Below, in pieces: positions 25,403 to 40,319 of a stretch of 64,000 nt of DNA; the stretch's first letter is position 1, and each line of letters opens with the position of its first letter. The stretch is from Takifugu bimaculatus. Taxonomy: Eukaryota > Chordata > Actinopteri > Tetraodontiformes > Tetraodontidae. The stretch covers positions 903,946 to 967,945 of the forward strand of contig CP034984.1 in assembly GCA_004026145.2 (NCBI GenBank), in the 5' to 3' direction. A program made the translations under genes and the position numbers. Below the pieces are notes generated by a model that was not told the origin of the DNA, did no database searches, and was given only the letters and a program-made list of their open reading frames with translations.

Positions 25403-28400
25403 TTGAAATACTTGTCGCTTAGCAAACAAGGATTGAATCTGTCGTGAGTGAAGTTGGGAGAAAATGCGACCTCGTCTGTTCATCCTGGGGATGTGGAGCT
25501 TCAGTCCAGCTGCTTGCATAGCCCGACTCCACATAAACAGCTGCACATCTGGGCAGGCTGGGATGCCTTTGGGGAGCAGAAGGGAGGCTGAGGACCGACA
25601 GCGTGATGTGTAAATGAATGAGGCCCTGAAGGGGATCCCGGTCGACAGGCACCCGTCGTCCTCTTGGCTGATTTTCAAAGCCGGCTTAATGTTTTTCAGC
25701 GCCCAGCCAGTGCTTTCTCTGGTCACCTCTGACAAACTGCAGATACGCTCTATATCACTGGGGAATGGTTGCGTGTTCACTCCAGTTTTTTTTCCTTGCC
25801 GAAGCATCTGCTGTCCTGTAGGTTTATTGGGGACGCTGGCAGGCCCGTTTCCATGCATCAGTGTTTGTGCATGTGTGTTGCTGAGGGACATCTGATCGCC
25901 GGGCTCGCCGCACGCCACGCTTGCTTGCAGGTGGTCTGTCCACACATGGGGGCCGAGCAGATTTAATATTTCATATGAGCACAGCGCTCCCCTGGACGCC
26001 ATCATTGAGTCCACATGGCTGGCTGGAAAACTGCTCTGTGAACACTTGGCTGAAATATGTGATCCTGCCAGCCCCCTCTCCAACATGCTGTTCACTGACT
26101 CGCTGGGCCTCACAATTAAAAGCTACAGATGTTGGCAGCTGTCTTTAACCCCTAAGATGCCACAGCTGAGTTGCTGACCTGCCAATCTTCATAGGTATAA
26201 AGTGATAGAGGCTGCTGGCTTTTGTTTTGTGAAACACAGACACGCAGTAAAAGCAGCGAGAGAAAGAGAGGTTCCAGGCCTGGAATGCCGGGCCCTCCAG
26301 ATGTGACGCCAGCTCCATCTTTACGCACCATCTAAACAGGAAACCAAAACCAAAAGTGCTTCTGGCCACTCTGCAGAAGCCACTGTCAGGTCAAAATTTC
26401 ACCCATTCATCAGATTCCACCGGAGCCAAGCTGGGTCTGCACTCATATTGCATGAAGCTGGAAGAACAGAGGGAATTTCACCAGTACTATTATTCAACAA
26501 GGTCAAACCTGATTTAAGGTTGAAACCAAAGCCAACAACAGGGCATATTGAAGCTGTTAGGCAACTTTTCCAGATCTAAAACAGACTGGGGGGATTGTGT
26601 ACACCTCACTAATTGCACATGTCAATTTATGCACAAGTGCTCAATTTAGTCAAGTTCTGTTACTTTGTCTTCGTATCACTGTCCCTTTCTTTTACTCTGC
26701 CTCATGCACATTCGCTCAGCTGCACAGAAAAGCACTCTCGCTCTCATGCACACATACACACGCACACACAGAATGTTGAGCAAACCAACAAAAAGTCAGT
26801 GAGACAAACCATGTCAGTTCACAGCTTGACAGTTTGTTAATGTTGTGTGACTTCTCTGGGAACAAAGGATGCATTGCAGGAACTCAAAACTGCATGTAAT
26901 TAATCAAATCCCGGCAATAACTCCCTGAAATGTTTACTGTATTTTGCTCTTGGCGGTGAGGGAGGCACATGAAGAGCTCAGCAAAGACCCCACACAACGG
27001 CCGAGGACTCCCGATTGTGGGGTTGAGCAGGTGAAAAGAGTCTGGTTCTCACTTGTGCACCTCCAGGGCCTATATAATGTTGTCTGGTGGGAGCCAGCTA
27101 CAATAACGCTGTCATCACCAGGTTAGAGAGTTGGGGCTGGATACGACAGTCGTGCATTCATGGGAGACTGACCAAAGCAAACACAAAGCTGCAAAGTTTT
27201 CTCTCCTGGACTTCTTATATTCATCACTCTATTACTGTGTAACACTGCACAGCGCTTAGCACACGGGTCTCACACACTCCCCTCACTCGCACACACTCAC
27301 AGATGAGAGTCTCCAACCAATCCAGAGCCCTCTGAGGCAACTGTACTCGCTACAACTTCATTACTAGTATTATTTATAGTAAGCAAAATGCTGGCAAATT
27401 ATATGTGTATCATTGCTCCCATTTCTACTCACATCTACTCTTCTCTTGCCTCAGTTCACCTCAGAAACAGGATTAGCGGTCTAAGACGGAGTAATAGGAC
27501 ACGTGACACATGGACACATGAGTTAAATGTCCTGTCCCCCATATAGGTAAAAATAAAATGTAAAATTAGAAACAGTTCTGCTGCACATTGTCTGTGTTAG
27601 ATATGAGTAAATAGCCATGTTTGGCAAAGCAATCATCTGGCAAACACTCCAACTCCAACAGCTGGCGGCAGGATGAAGGATAGCTATACGCAGACCTCCC
27701 AACTATAAATACGTTTAAAAAAAAATACACAACTTGCCACTTCTGAGTCTTTGTAAATGTGTGGGTAAATTAATAGCTACAGTATAATTGTTACAGCAAG
27801 TGGAGTAATCATAAAGAGGCTTAATTATGTGTGGTTCCTCTCAACCAGAGACAGGTTGTAATAACCTGACCAGTGTGAAAACGTGGTACTAATTGTGATT
27901 TAGTTTTGTTTTTTAAACACTTGCTGGGAGCCATAAAAGGCTTTAAGCACTAGAGGGTACCCTATTCAAGCAGGATTGGTTGCTTTCCCCTTCAAAATTA
28001 CCCTACGGCTACAAATATGTCTATAGAAGCCAGATAGGGCCATTAAAATACCTTTGAAAGGTCACAGAGAGCCAACGTCAAGGTCCGTTGTCTCATTGGC
28101 TCTGAGTTCCACTTCTTGGATGTCTTATGGGCCTCGTGAAGAGGAGGAGCCCTGACGCACAGGTTCAGAGGAGAGATGGCCATGCGTGTTTGCTCCTGCC
28201 ATGGGACACAATGTTTTCAGAAGAAAAGTGGTGGAGGGGAGGGGGTGGAAAGGAAAAAAAATCCTCTGAAGGAGTCTGGTGGCCACATGTCACCCTTGTT
28301 GCGCTGTGTTTTGGTATTGCAGGATCTTATGCTAAACATTGATGTAGAGGATAGAAAATTGGACCGAGGCTTGAATGGGGGACAGTTATGAGACGAGAGT

Positions 28401-31400
28401 TCCAGTAAACCCTTTTCTCTGTTCGGCTCCATGGGCAAAGACAATGACCCTGACCTTCAGTCACAAGCAGGATGAAGCTAAAAGCTAAAAGCTAAATCCT
28501 GCCCTGCTCTGTGCTCTTTGTAAATAAATGCAACAAATTTCTATTCTGGATTTATTAAATCAGGTTCAAGGTTCAAACATCGATGGTAAAGGTGCTTCTC
28601 CAGCATCACCATCCAGGCTCTTCCACAATAATTCAGGATTACTGAGGCGAGTCTTGCAGTTAGGGTTAATGCAAGTCGACACTCTCAGGAAAACAGTGGG
28701 TTAAACCACCTTTAACGGTAACCCAGTAAATAACTTTCATTTTGAAAAATATTTGGAAAATTTCAACAGCAGCCCTCTGTTCCTATAATGGGAGCAGACA
28801 TGTCTATATTAGTGTCAGAGACAGCCAGAGGTATGTCATTTTACACACACAGTAAAACAGGTTAAAGAGGACCCTAACAGCTCATTCGCCGCTCTTTGAA
28901 AATCCCAGTTTGCCTCGGAAGAGGACTTTCTAAAAGCAGGCTAGGTGAGTCCGAAGCAGAAGGAGACAGCCACATCAAACGAGGAGGGTGCATGAATCTG
29001 TCAGTGATGAAGGGCTATTACTACAGTAGCAGCACCCTGCCTGGGGGGGTATGCTGTCAGCTTCCTCATTAAAAGACTGACCTGGGCAGGACACAGCCTG
29101 GGGTTAGCTCACAGCTTCGACTTGACGCTTCTCTTCTACTTCCTTCCAACCAGTTGATATCGTGTGGAAACCCTTGGTGTGTGCCTTATGTGGGCGTGAG
29201 TGTGTTCAGGAAAAAGAGATCCAAGAAGTTCCTGTCTTCGACACAAAATCACACCAGGGCTTTAGGAAACCTCAGCAACTCCTGCGAGCAATTAAAGTAG
29301 CATTGAGCCAGTGAGCTTCAGCGTCTTCCCCGCCTTTCCAGACGAGTCAACACGCGTGATAAGATAACGAGGTCGGGGCATGAATGAAAGGAGCCCATCT
29401 CCTTTGTAGGTGAGCAACGCTGCAGCGTCCGGTCGGGTGACAGATGAACCTCTGCAGAGGTTGTGCAGTAGTTTGTGAACCTGTCTGTCTCCTGTCAGAC
29501 CGCTGTCACACACACATCCAGCCAAGCATCAATACGCACCGATTTCCAGGCCCGCGTGCGCTGAACACGCATGTTTTGATTGCTGACGGCCATGTCAGGA
29601 GTCAAGTAGAGCCTCTTAAAATGTGGCCTAGGGGCAAAGGCCATCCACTAATGAGTAAAAGCTTCACCCCCCCCCCCCTTCTTCGTCCTTTGTTGGCAGG
29701 GAGGGAGTAAGGAAATGTGCTCACTAGGTGGTAAGGAGGTAAGGAGGGGCAGGGAGGGGAGAACGTGTGAAGAGATGGGTGGTGGCAGGGGAGAGGAAGG
29801 GTGAAAGGGCCCAGTGGGTAGAGGGGAGGGGGGACTCAGGAAGTAGAGCGCGAGGGGAGGCAAGAGGTGAGGTCTCAGGTGAGAGGGGGTGATAATGAAT
29901 AACTGTAGGTTCTCTTTCTGACAGATATAGAGACGCAAAGAAAAGAGGAAGCCTGTTTAAGGTGGATTGTGATGCTTTCTTGAAATTGCATCACAAAATC
30001 TTACTGATACTTTTGAAAAGATTGCTGATGTTTTATTGTTCTTTTTATTTTCATAGCAAAGATCTGACTATTTCTACTTTGATTTTCTTCCTACTGCTAT
30101 GCATACGCCGTTCTTTACATCCAGTCCACACGTATGTGTGTACTGGCGCCCGGCGAAAGCTAAACATGCTAAATTTGTTTTGCGAGAAGCTCCCCGCGCA
30201 GCCTGGCTTGCCGTCGCTGGGCCTCCTGGTGGGCTGTGGACCCTGCCAGGGGGAAATACACACCAAGATTGTGTAGATCAAACTCCCGCAGTGATGAAAG
30301 TCAGCCCCTGCGCTCAGAGAGTTAACCTTAAGTGCTGCAATACCTCCAAGTCCAAAAAAGACGCTCTTTGTTCTTGCTGCTCATTTGATCTGGCCTTTAC
30401 CTCTGCAGTCGGGAGGCATGTGAGTTTGTGTGTGTGTACATGTGTGTGCATGTTTGTGTTAGCAGTGGCGGGCTGTTTGAAGCCTCTCTGATGGTTTCTT
30501 TGGTGCTCTCCAGGAAACATTTGTCTGTGCATTGGATGAGCTCCTCCAGATGTTTCCATTGCCCCCTTGGATGTGTACGTGCGCGTCTCCTGGCCAGTGC
30601 ATGCGAACGTACGAGCGTGCTGCTCTATGTGTTTGGATAAAAAGAGGAGGGAGGGGGGGCCGTGTTCCAATTAGAGATGGGTAAACTGTTGATGTAAAAG
30701 AAACTAAAGCTAACATTTACAGGCCGTGACTCTGTGATGTCTCCCATTGCGACTTTGGACCGTGCCATCGGGCGTAAAGCCCTGTTCAGAAGAGATAAAC
30801 GAAAGACTCTTTTGAAATTCCACCTTATAGTTTTCAAAGTGCACTCTGCTGTTCTAAACACCTTTTAAAGCACAATAACTGTAGAAAACACTCCAGAGTA
30901 CTGCTCTTCCTGTCTGAACTTTAAATGCCCTGCTGAAGCGCTGCCGAGTAACGGCCAGATCATCTGGGATGTTGACCTTCCTAGAGACAGGGGAGCGAGT
31001 TAAAATATGATTTGACGTGGTTAAGAAAATATAGTGCAAACCAGCCATAAAACTGCACGCAACTTAACGGCCAATAAGAGACGAGCTGCATCCAAAAACC
31101 TATTTACTGCCTCAGTGTAAGAAGGCCTGATCTCTGGTGAGGATGAGCAAAGGCCTGGATAATGCTCCAGTGGGATGCAGTGACACAAGGTAATGTCTTA
31201 TTTGTGAGCGTGCTCGTTCATCCATGGAAAACAGCGTGAGGAGGAGAGAGGAAATCTTCCAGAAAGTCCTATTTACTCTTATTTCCCAAGAGCTGTTAAT
31301 CACGGACTTGCTCAGTGGACTGTAAACCTTTAACAGGTCACTCAGAGAAGGTCCAAAGATGGCTAAACACTCATGAGTTTGGGTGTGAGGAGTTATTTAT

Positions 31401-32966
31401 TCATTTTAGACAAAATGGAGGATAGTTGTAATTGTTTTATTGGCAGTGTGCCACCAGATGTCGCTGGAAAGGCAATTTCACATAATATCACAACCTGTCT
31501 TCCAATAAGTCCTCGTTAACCGCCCCAAATAGGTAGTTTGTTGGGACTTTCAAAGCAGTCCAGAGGAGGGTTACCTACACCAGTGCCTTTACTGGTTAGG
31601 CCCAAGGGTCGTGGTCAGGTGCAACACATTTTCAGTGAAACGTTTACTTTCAGTATCGCGTTTCGGAACCTTCTTCTGGATTTTGTTCCTTATAGCTATT
31701 ACCAAAATCACCAGTAGACACGTCTTAATTCAAAACACAGAAAGCTATGCTACGCTTGTGTTGTTTGTCAACTCCTTGTTGATTTAGCTCGATCTGCAAT
31801 GTCAGCATGTCATTAGCTTGACACCCCATAATTCTCTTTTTATGAGCAACAGAGCGAAACCATAACCAAGCCTCTAGAAGACTGTTTTGTGAAGATGAAC
31901 CAACGTGAATCAATTTTGTCTTAAGCTAAAGGCTTAAAAAAGAGAAGTGGGAGTCAAATGATTTATAATATTTTTATAGTGTAATATCTTAGCTCACCCT
32001 GAGAGAATGACAATCAAACTCTCAGTAAGCTGTAAATATTTCCTGCATCTTTGATCGTTTGGACTGATTAAAGATGGCGATCTGTAACCTCACAGACTAG
32101 GATACTCACAAAGCACAGGAAATAATTGAAGGAAAACACTCATGTGACAATCAAAGGCACAGAACAATGACACTGTGTGTGCACGCGCGTGCGTGTGTTT
32201 GCGGGTGCGTGCGTCTTTTCATGTCTCCAGACACACAGGTAGTTATACAGCCCATTTATCAGTTCGGTTCTGTCCTGACTTGTAATCTTATTATGATGTC
32301 GTCATGTTGAAAGATCATCTCTATTAGACTTATTTTGAGATCCCACTGCGATCTGCTTGTTTTGGTCCTGCTCACATCTGGTGTAAAAGCACCTCAGTTG
32401 CATCCCTTCAGGAAAAATTTGTCAAGTACGAACTCAAGTGCAGTTGTAAATTTCAGACATTAATCACCCAAAACCAGACCGGCAACAGGGGGCCTGGACT
32501 CGAGTTGCATCTCTGAGGAAACGTGAAGAAAAAGATGGAAAAAAATATACAAACAAAGAAGATGGACTTTATCTTCCACCCTGGTGGGTGGGTGTGTCTG
32601 AAAACGTTGTTCCGCGAGAGCTCTGACCTCATTTAGGTGTGCACCTGCGCAGCACTGAACAATTATTCCATAATAGAGTCGAGCGAGGCCGCTCCCGCTC
32701 ACCTCAGCGTGGCCCTCATCCCCTGTCAATGCCGCTGCATCAAACCCTGGGGGTGGGTAAGGCAGACGTGTGGTAGCGCTCTGGGAAGGTGGTGGGGGGG
32801 AATCATGGGGATAAGCTGTGTTCTTCTGCTTGACAAAGTTCAGACAAAAAGGGCCTTCTCCGAGTGAGACACCGGGGCTGGCCCACACACACCTGGATGG
32901 CCAGGGGAGTCATAAGAGGGCTTCAAAGCCCCCCTACCACCTGGGATCCTCATAGGGAATGAGGAG

Positions 32967-32995
32967 GTGTGTGTGTGTGTGTGTTGTGTGTGTGT
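32967..32995. repeat. GT microsatellite
   Basis: Short GT array with one TT interruption. Nothing else of note. Confidence 0.9.
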
Positions 32996-34613
32996 GCATG
33001 TGAGCGAGAGAAACACCAAAGGGATTTAAATGTTAAGTCTGAGCGAGTGAAGTCCCACTTATCTCAAAGAGATATACACGCAGATACCGACACAAGAAGC
33101 TGCTATACATCCACATATACAGACCAAACAAACACTTAACCACCCACCTACACACACAAACATTCAGACACACATTTATCCTCACACACGGAAACATACA
33201 CACACACACGCACAATCGCTCAGCTTGATGGTAAGGCTGGGAACCTAGGTGCAAGGCTGCTGTAGGAGCTGTTTGAAGCCAGCTGTCACAACCTGACAGC
33301 CTGTTGTTTTAGAGGCCTTTGGTATGGCCAAGGGGCCGAGGGGAGAAAAACAACACCAGGAATGTGTACATGTCAGGACCCAACAGTAAATCCTTCGTCC
33401 GTTTCCTTTCTCCCAATGCAGACAGAGGGGAGCAGGGTCGTCCAAGGGAGAAAGAAGAAGGACGTGGGAGCGCTGCGAATCTCTCAGACGAGCCTCGTAA
33501 TGATATGCATCTCTCTCTCATTCTCTGTTTTCTCACTCCTTTCCCACTCATCCTTTTCTCCATGCTCTGCTTTGCTTCCTGTTGTCACTTCTAAAACGTG
33601 AATGAATCATACATCAGGTGCTCTGGATGTAATTGTTTTATTTATAATGTGGATATATGTCCCGTAGTGGGTCACAGAAAGAAACAACGAGCACATTGGA
33701 ACATGAACATGATGCTGCAAACAACCACAAAGCAGCACTGATCCAGCAAATATACAAACAAGCTGCTTCATTCTCTTATGGGAAAATAGACCCTTCCACA
33801 ACCTTAGCCCACATTGCTGCAACGGTTGGATGACAGCATGTGTTTCATCCATGTCATATTAATGTTTCTACATATCATTGTGGCGTCATGGCATCTTACC
33901 AATGTTCTCATTTTACAAGTTGAGACTTTTAACGTAGATTCACGCTCCAATCCCAGCCATTTCAAGCCAAGATGTGTTGTCCTCTGACCCTAACATGAAT
34001 GATTTGGTGTTCTAACTTGGCCAAGTTCAACATTATCTCCAAAGAAAGGAACATATTCTAAACATATGATACAAAGAATGACGAAAAGGTTTCATGCAAA
34101 ATTAAATACTAAATCGTTGCTGGTGCCTGTGTGAAATCATCCAGAGTGACTGAAGGAGAAATATCTGGGGGGGGGGGATGGAACAAATTCAATAGCAACC
34201 ATATATTCACTTCTCGAACGCATGATTCTACTACTTTCCTTCACACACCATTTAATTTCTCAAGAACAGCAAACCTGCATATTACTGAGAAAATAGTCAA
34301 CATTGTCTCTGGGTTTTAATCCACAGATATTATGACATTATTAACTTCACTCTGGGAAACACTCTCTACCTTTGTACTTTTAAGAGAGACCATGATGTCA
34401 TGGTGGATGCTATTTGTATTGCGGGCAACGTTACCTGCCTGCTGTCTAATGCTAATATTTGCTAGATTATGCCTGTGTGTGTTGGTATTACAGACGTATT
34501 AACGGCATTAAAATAATGACAAGGTTGTTTAAGAACAACTCAGTCTATCAATGACTCTTTACTGTCTGTCCGTCCGTCCATCTGTCCCTCCGCATACATC
34601 TGGAAAGCTCTGC

Positions 34614-34614
34614 A

Positions 34615-34655
<41 letters not shown>
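34614..34655. repeat. Compound CT/CA microsatellite
   Basis: A run of CT units switches directly to CA units near 34639. This is a typical compound dinucleotide repeat. Confidence 0.95.
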
Positions 34656-35479
34656 GGGCACACGGGCACTCAGAAGGGTGCAGCAGACCTATGACCCCGG
34701 TGGTCTGGTCTGCTGTACATCATCTTCCTCAACACTCCTCACACTCATCCCCACGCTTTGAACTGAGCACGGTTCATTGGGTGAGCTCCTGCCTCCCTAT
34801 CGGGATACAGAGGAACCCAGAAAATCACCACAAAACTCTGCGGTAAAACTTTATGGGGCTCTCAAAGGAGTGTCCAACAGATGTTTTCTTTTTGCCCCTG
34901 TTCTTTTTTAGGCATTGTCCAGACAGGTTTCTCCAGTTTTCTGACCCACATTATTTAAACCTCAGCCTTATTAAAGCCTTGGATCTGTCTTCAAACAGTC
35001 ATATCTTTAATAATGTAAACTGATGAGTTACGGTTTACATTCATGTAACGGCTCATCCCAAAACTCATCATTCTGGAAATGGAGGAGTGTTTTTGAGTTT
35101 AGTTCCAAAGGTAAACAAAACTGTAGCCAATTGAAGATAACCGACATAAATGATGGCTGTTGCCTCAAATGTGGGGAAAAAAAGCAACAAGAAACCAACA
35201 TCCAGTTATGATATAAAGATTCAAAATGTCATCTTTTTTAATTATAATGTATACATGGTACAAGCAAGTAGAACGTCAATGGATATTTAGATGAGAACAT
35301 GGGTGTAAATTATGTAATTTAAGCTTGCAGAGACTTGGATGACACCACAGGAGCAGGCATTTCAATGTTTATTTCCTGGATTTTTCTTTTTATGTTTCAT
35401 GATGCAGCAACTGTTCAGCTGTCTGGAATTTGGCTGCAGCTCTGTTTATCTGTGCAACTCCAGAAGTATTCCATGTTCT

Positions 35480-35562
35480 CGGAAACTTAACCCACATCTC
35501 CATCGAGATAGAGCTGAGTAGGTAATGACTTTCACGTTTGGGTAAACTATCCCTTTAAGTGC
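35480..35562 (+). repeat. Possible end of a dispersed fish repeat
   Basis: The sequence GGGTAAACTATCCCTTTAAG resembles the terminal motif (gggtgaactatccctttaag) seen at the ends of abundant hAT-derived or miniature elements in fish. No matching opposite end was identified with confidence, so only the 3' end is noted. Confidence 0.35.
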
Positions 35563-38500
35563 CTTAGTAATTACATCATGGGCAAGGGTGACGGGGGAGT
35601 GGTGGAAGGTCTGAGAGTAATATTATTGTTTACACTATTAGAACGATACCGCTTGGTTACATGTAAACCCCCTCTCTCTCTTTCTGTGCGTGTGTGTGTG
35701 TGTGTGGTCAGCGAACATTTGTTTCCTCCCAGTCCGACATGTAAATACAGTGAGTGTTCTCACCATCAAGCACCTGAGTTAACAATACTCCCTCTTTTCC
35801 TTCTGCACTTACCAGGATGAGAGAATGGAGAAAGAAACAGGGAAGAAGAAAAGAAAACAGAAACAGATGAAGTGGAGACATTTCTTCTTTTCTCATTTGC
35901 TGGAACATTTAGTAAAAATCTCCTTTGCAATAAAAACTCTCTACTCTCTCAACTCCCCACTGAAATAGAGTGGAAACACAGGCGTAGATAACCTGTCAGG
36001 TACACTGGTTTGATGGGGAAGGGTAGGGGCAGGTGTGGGAGGACAGGTGTCATGCATTCTTTGAAATATGTGCATGTTTTTTTTAACCCAGGAAAATTGA
36101 TGGTGCCACATTCTCCCTTTTGTTGTTTCCATTGTGACACACATGGATCCACCCCAGTGACTCTCCACTTAGTCTTTCCTGTGCTCGGTAAGTGGTCTGT
36201 TACTGGTTTGTGGACCTCGCCTGGATCTCTGCATTTCTGCTGCCATTTCAAACCCCGGCTTACCTCTGTGAGCACATAGCCCTGTATATTTTTTTAAATC
36301 TATAATTATCCCGCTCTGACATCTGCACCTGGGTCCAAGTCTTATTCCTTGTGTTCCTCAGCAAGAACCATGGGAACCAGGCAATGGAAAATGTCAGGCA
36401 CAAAGCTGTTAGACAAATGATAATGACGGGATCTAAAAGAAGGAATGAGACTGAGACCTGGTTGCCAGCATTAAAGCACTTGGGCAGCCATTTTTACATC
36501 ATATTCATCTTAGACTACTTGGCTGACAAGGGAAGATATCAGGTTTGAGCTCCACCTGGAATTGGGTCAATGAAGTTCAGCTGTGCAGCGTAGAGGGGAT
36601 AAAAAGGCATCACGTAAACTCAATTCTGCTGTTATTGGACCCAATCACTGTTGTATTTTTTATTATTAGTAAGTCATATGGAATATGGAAAACTTTAGCA
36701 CACTGAGGAGAAGAAAGCCAACAAGTTCCCCCCAAAAAACAATTGTATTAAAATTTTGATGAATATTTGTCATTAAATGATTCCCAACCCTGCTCTGCAA
36801 TGCTAATGATCTGTTCACTAACTGACCTACATACAGGACATTTTTATTTGCACAGAGACGGCTTTTTCGGAGCAGCATTCTTAACTATGATGTCAAATCT
36901 CTCTGCAGGGACATCAATAATAAACATGTACCACGAAGACATTCCAGTCCTTCTTGACAGCTGCTTAGAACTGCCGATGCTCTCCCTTTTCCAGAGATGC
37001 AAACACAGGGTTCCTCACATTTCCATACCTAAATCAGTACCTGACCCCTCTCACTGGGCTTTTACCACTGAGGTATTGCGTTGTGCAAGGTCAGTCCTTG
37101 GGGAGCCGTGTCAGGCAATTCCCCCTCCCATCTGTGGTTTACTCAATACCCGGAAACAGGGGCCTTATCCTGCACCTTTCCGCTGCGGTGTTTGACAGCT
37201 AATATTTTTCTGCAGAATTTGCGTTGGTAATCTGCACTTCCACGTAGGGATCCCGTTACGACCTGTCTTGAATCCACCAGCTGTTCAAACAGGGTGATTA
37301 ATTAAAGGAATTCTGTTTGTAAAACAATCCCTGACCTCTCTCTCCCTCTCCTTCATTCTTCCTCTCCTGCCATCTCTTTCCCTCTCTTCCTTTCACATCC
37401 AGCATTTGCACCCTCTTCATCCTCGCTCATCCTCTCTCGGTTTCTCCTCCTGGCCCTAGCAAGGAGTTATTTTTTGGTAAGACCACAGAAAAAAGAGTTT
37501 GCATTCTCCTTGCATTAAGGCAGATTCCCCCAAAGCTGAACTGCACATTAGGAAGAGAAACATTTCAAATAACAAGCATGGGTATTGGCATGGTTCCCAG
37601 CTTTTCAACACTCCATGTCATGCTGCAGGTGGGGTCTCTTCATTTTCAGTGCTGGACGCTCCCTTGTCTACGTCCCCAATCTTCCCATCTTCGCTGGTTT
37701 CCAGAAGTTGTGCAGGTGCGTGTAATTCATCACAGCCAAGACAGATGCCTGAACTCCCATCAGGCCGCAGCACACGCTGACCTTGCTCGCTCGCGCTGTC
37801 CAGCAGCGTCAAGGCGAAAGGTTGCATGGGCTTGGAGTATCATTAAGGCGGCTTGCGCGCCTATATAGCCTGTTTTGTATGCGCTCACACACACTCCCTT
37901 ACACAGCTGTCTCATCGCAGGTTCCCCAGAGCACAACCCCCCCCCAACTTAAGTGCTCAGAGAAACTAAAGCAGCTTGAGTGCTCAAAGGACATGTACCA
38001 ATCTGGTGAAAACACAGCGCAGACCCGGGCCAAGATATAAACAGCGAGGGCCACACCTCACACTCACGAGACATGCATGCATCCAGTGCTCTCAACTGTA
38101 GTCTGTCCACAAATGTGCACAGATGTTTCGTTGCAAGACAAAAAAGGGGGCCGTAAAAGCAATTGGATCAAACCCCGCTGTACACACGACCATGCACATG
38201 CCTTGCAAACAGCTTTTTCTCTAAAAAGCCAACAGGGAGTTTCTGAAACTATTTCTATTAGGAGTCTGGGTTTTGTCATCTGTTGTGGAAAAGAAGTTGC
38301 TGAAAGAATTAAGGCAAGGCCCTGGAAAAGGGGCCCCGCTACCAGGGTTACTGAACCATTCCTCATGAGCAGCAGCCAAGCCACCTGGTCATCTCAATTC
38401 TCACACACATCAAACACATCCTGTGGCGGAGATTGTGGGTGGAGATCCTGCACCTGATTTCCTCTACAAAAGTTGTTTTTTGAAAACTGTACAATCCTTT

Positions 38501-39955
38501 AGTTACTCCCTTCTGCTGTGGCATCCCAAGAAAAATAACTAACACCACCATGTTCATTTTCATCCCTTCATCAAACACATTTACTGTATCTCAGCAGATC
38601 ACTTTTCTGGGTTCTCTTATCAATGAATAAATGCATCACCCTAAACAGTAGCTGTCTTTCGCCCACACAGGAACTATTGGCAGTCTTTACATCCCATACC
38701 TTTTTTTATGTACTTTGATCAATATGAGACACCACAACAGGGGATCCTTTGATGTTGGTGCATCCTGACGCAAAGATTTCCGAAATCCACCAGTAGTTGG
38801 CTTCATCCTAGCTGTAGAGCAGGGTGTGTATTTAATATTAGGAGGTAAGATATATAATGGAATTACATCGCTGCTATGTGGCTTATAGTAGCCCGGCTCT
38901 TCCGCAACACTGGCCTCCAAACCTCAGAGATTCCAGGGAGGTATTAGGTGACTCTAACCGGAAATCTCCTCTCTGCGACCACTGCCGTTTGTTTTCCTTA
39001 GCTGAGCTCCGAGATGGGTGGCAGTATGGACCCGGGGCCTCAATCTGTGTCTCCCTTTTCAGACACCTAGGAGGGAATAGTTAGAGCTGTCTTCATGCCC
39101 GGCTGGCATTGTGTGGACGTGGTCCAGCTTCTAACATGCTGGGCTGCCTGGTTACAGTTTACATTCCTTCCTTTGCTCCCTCCCTTCCTCCATTCCTCCC
39201 TCTCCCTTCTGCATCTGGCCCTGCGGCCAAGGCTGTACCACCAAAAATGAGGCTCACCATTCTCTGTAGCTCAAAGGCTGAGAGACCTTCTGGCTTAATT
39301 AAAAACAGACACATAGATTTTGGCAAACGATTTTAGCGAAGGGGTGATCTGACACCTTTTCTCTGGATCGAGCCAACTGGCAAGTCCCATTCAGAACCTT
39401 CTCTGCTTGGGGTAGATGGGAGAATCTTGATTTCATTAAGGGAAAGTACAAAACCTGTGCTATCCTAAAAAAAAGTGTAAAATAATCTAATTTGATAGAG
39501 AGCAAGATTTATTGGGCAGGAAATGGAAGAAATGAGTGAAAAGTGTACAGCAAGTATGGCTAGAAGAAAAAATGGATGACATGAGAAGAAAAAGGAAAAC
39601 AAGAAAGAAGAGGGAAGAAGCTGTTTAAAAAAATGAGGGAAAAACATCTTGTGTTGGAAGCGTTCCTTTATCCTGGCCAATCTCGGCTGCACCTGTGATG
39701 ACAACCCCTTGTGTGCAGTGCAGTGATTGTGTAACCTAGAATGAAAAGAGGGGGAGGCTGAGGATGGTGTAAGGGGCTGTGGGGCGGGGGGAAGAAAATG
39801 ACATAAAGCATTCCCTCAACTTGTAAATCCGTGACAAGGCCCAGACAGTCACCCAAAGCCCCCCACCCAGTGTCCCCTTGCAGGGCATAGATTGGTGTGA
39901 AAAAATCAAAACAAAACCTCATATTGCCCCATTAAAGCCCCATCTGGTACCATCC

Positions 39956-40029
<74 letters not shown>
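39956..40029. repeat. CA microsatellite
   Basis: About 74 bases of near-perfect CA repeat. It accounts for the histidine-threonine and cysteine-valine runs in all overlapping frames. Confidence 0.97.
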
Positions 40030-40031
<2 letters not shown>

Positions 40032-40254
40032 TACCCCCCCCAACACACACACATATATTCTGTGGAGTGGTAGGTTTCTCCCATTCCGCACAAGCTGTTG
40101 TTTTAAATCATAATAGTAACCAGACTATAATCACATTATTGCGCACGTGGTGATTTTGACAAGTGGTGGGAGTCATGTGCTGAGGCTTTGGCAGGGTTAG
40201 CACACCATTCTCCCAGCTGTGAGTTCAGCTCCAACACCCCCCACCCCCCCTTCA

Positions 40255-40255
<1 letters not shown>

Positions 40256-40318
<63 letters not shown>
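40256..40318. repeat. CA microsatellite
   Basis: A second, 63-base CA array only about 225 bases from the previous one, preceded by a C-rich stretch (40234-40250). Confidence 0.97.

Positions 40319-40319
<1 letters not shown>

Noticed and set aside
29700..29900. G-rich stretch as a G-quadruplex promoter element
   Set aside because: Runs of GGGG occur, but no four closely spaced tracts form a standard motif and no gene starts nearby.
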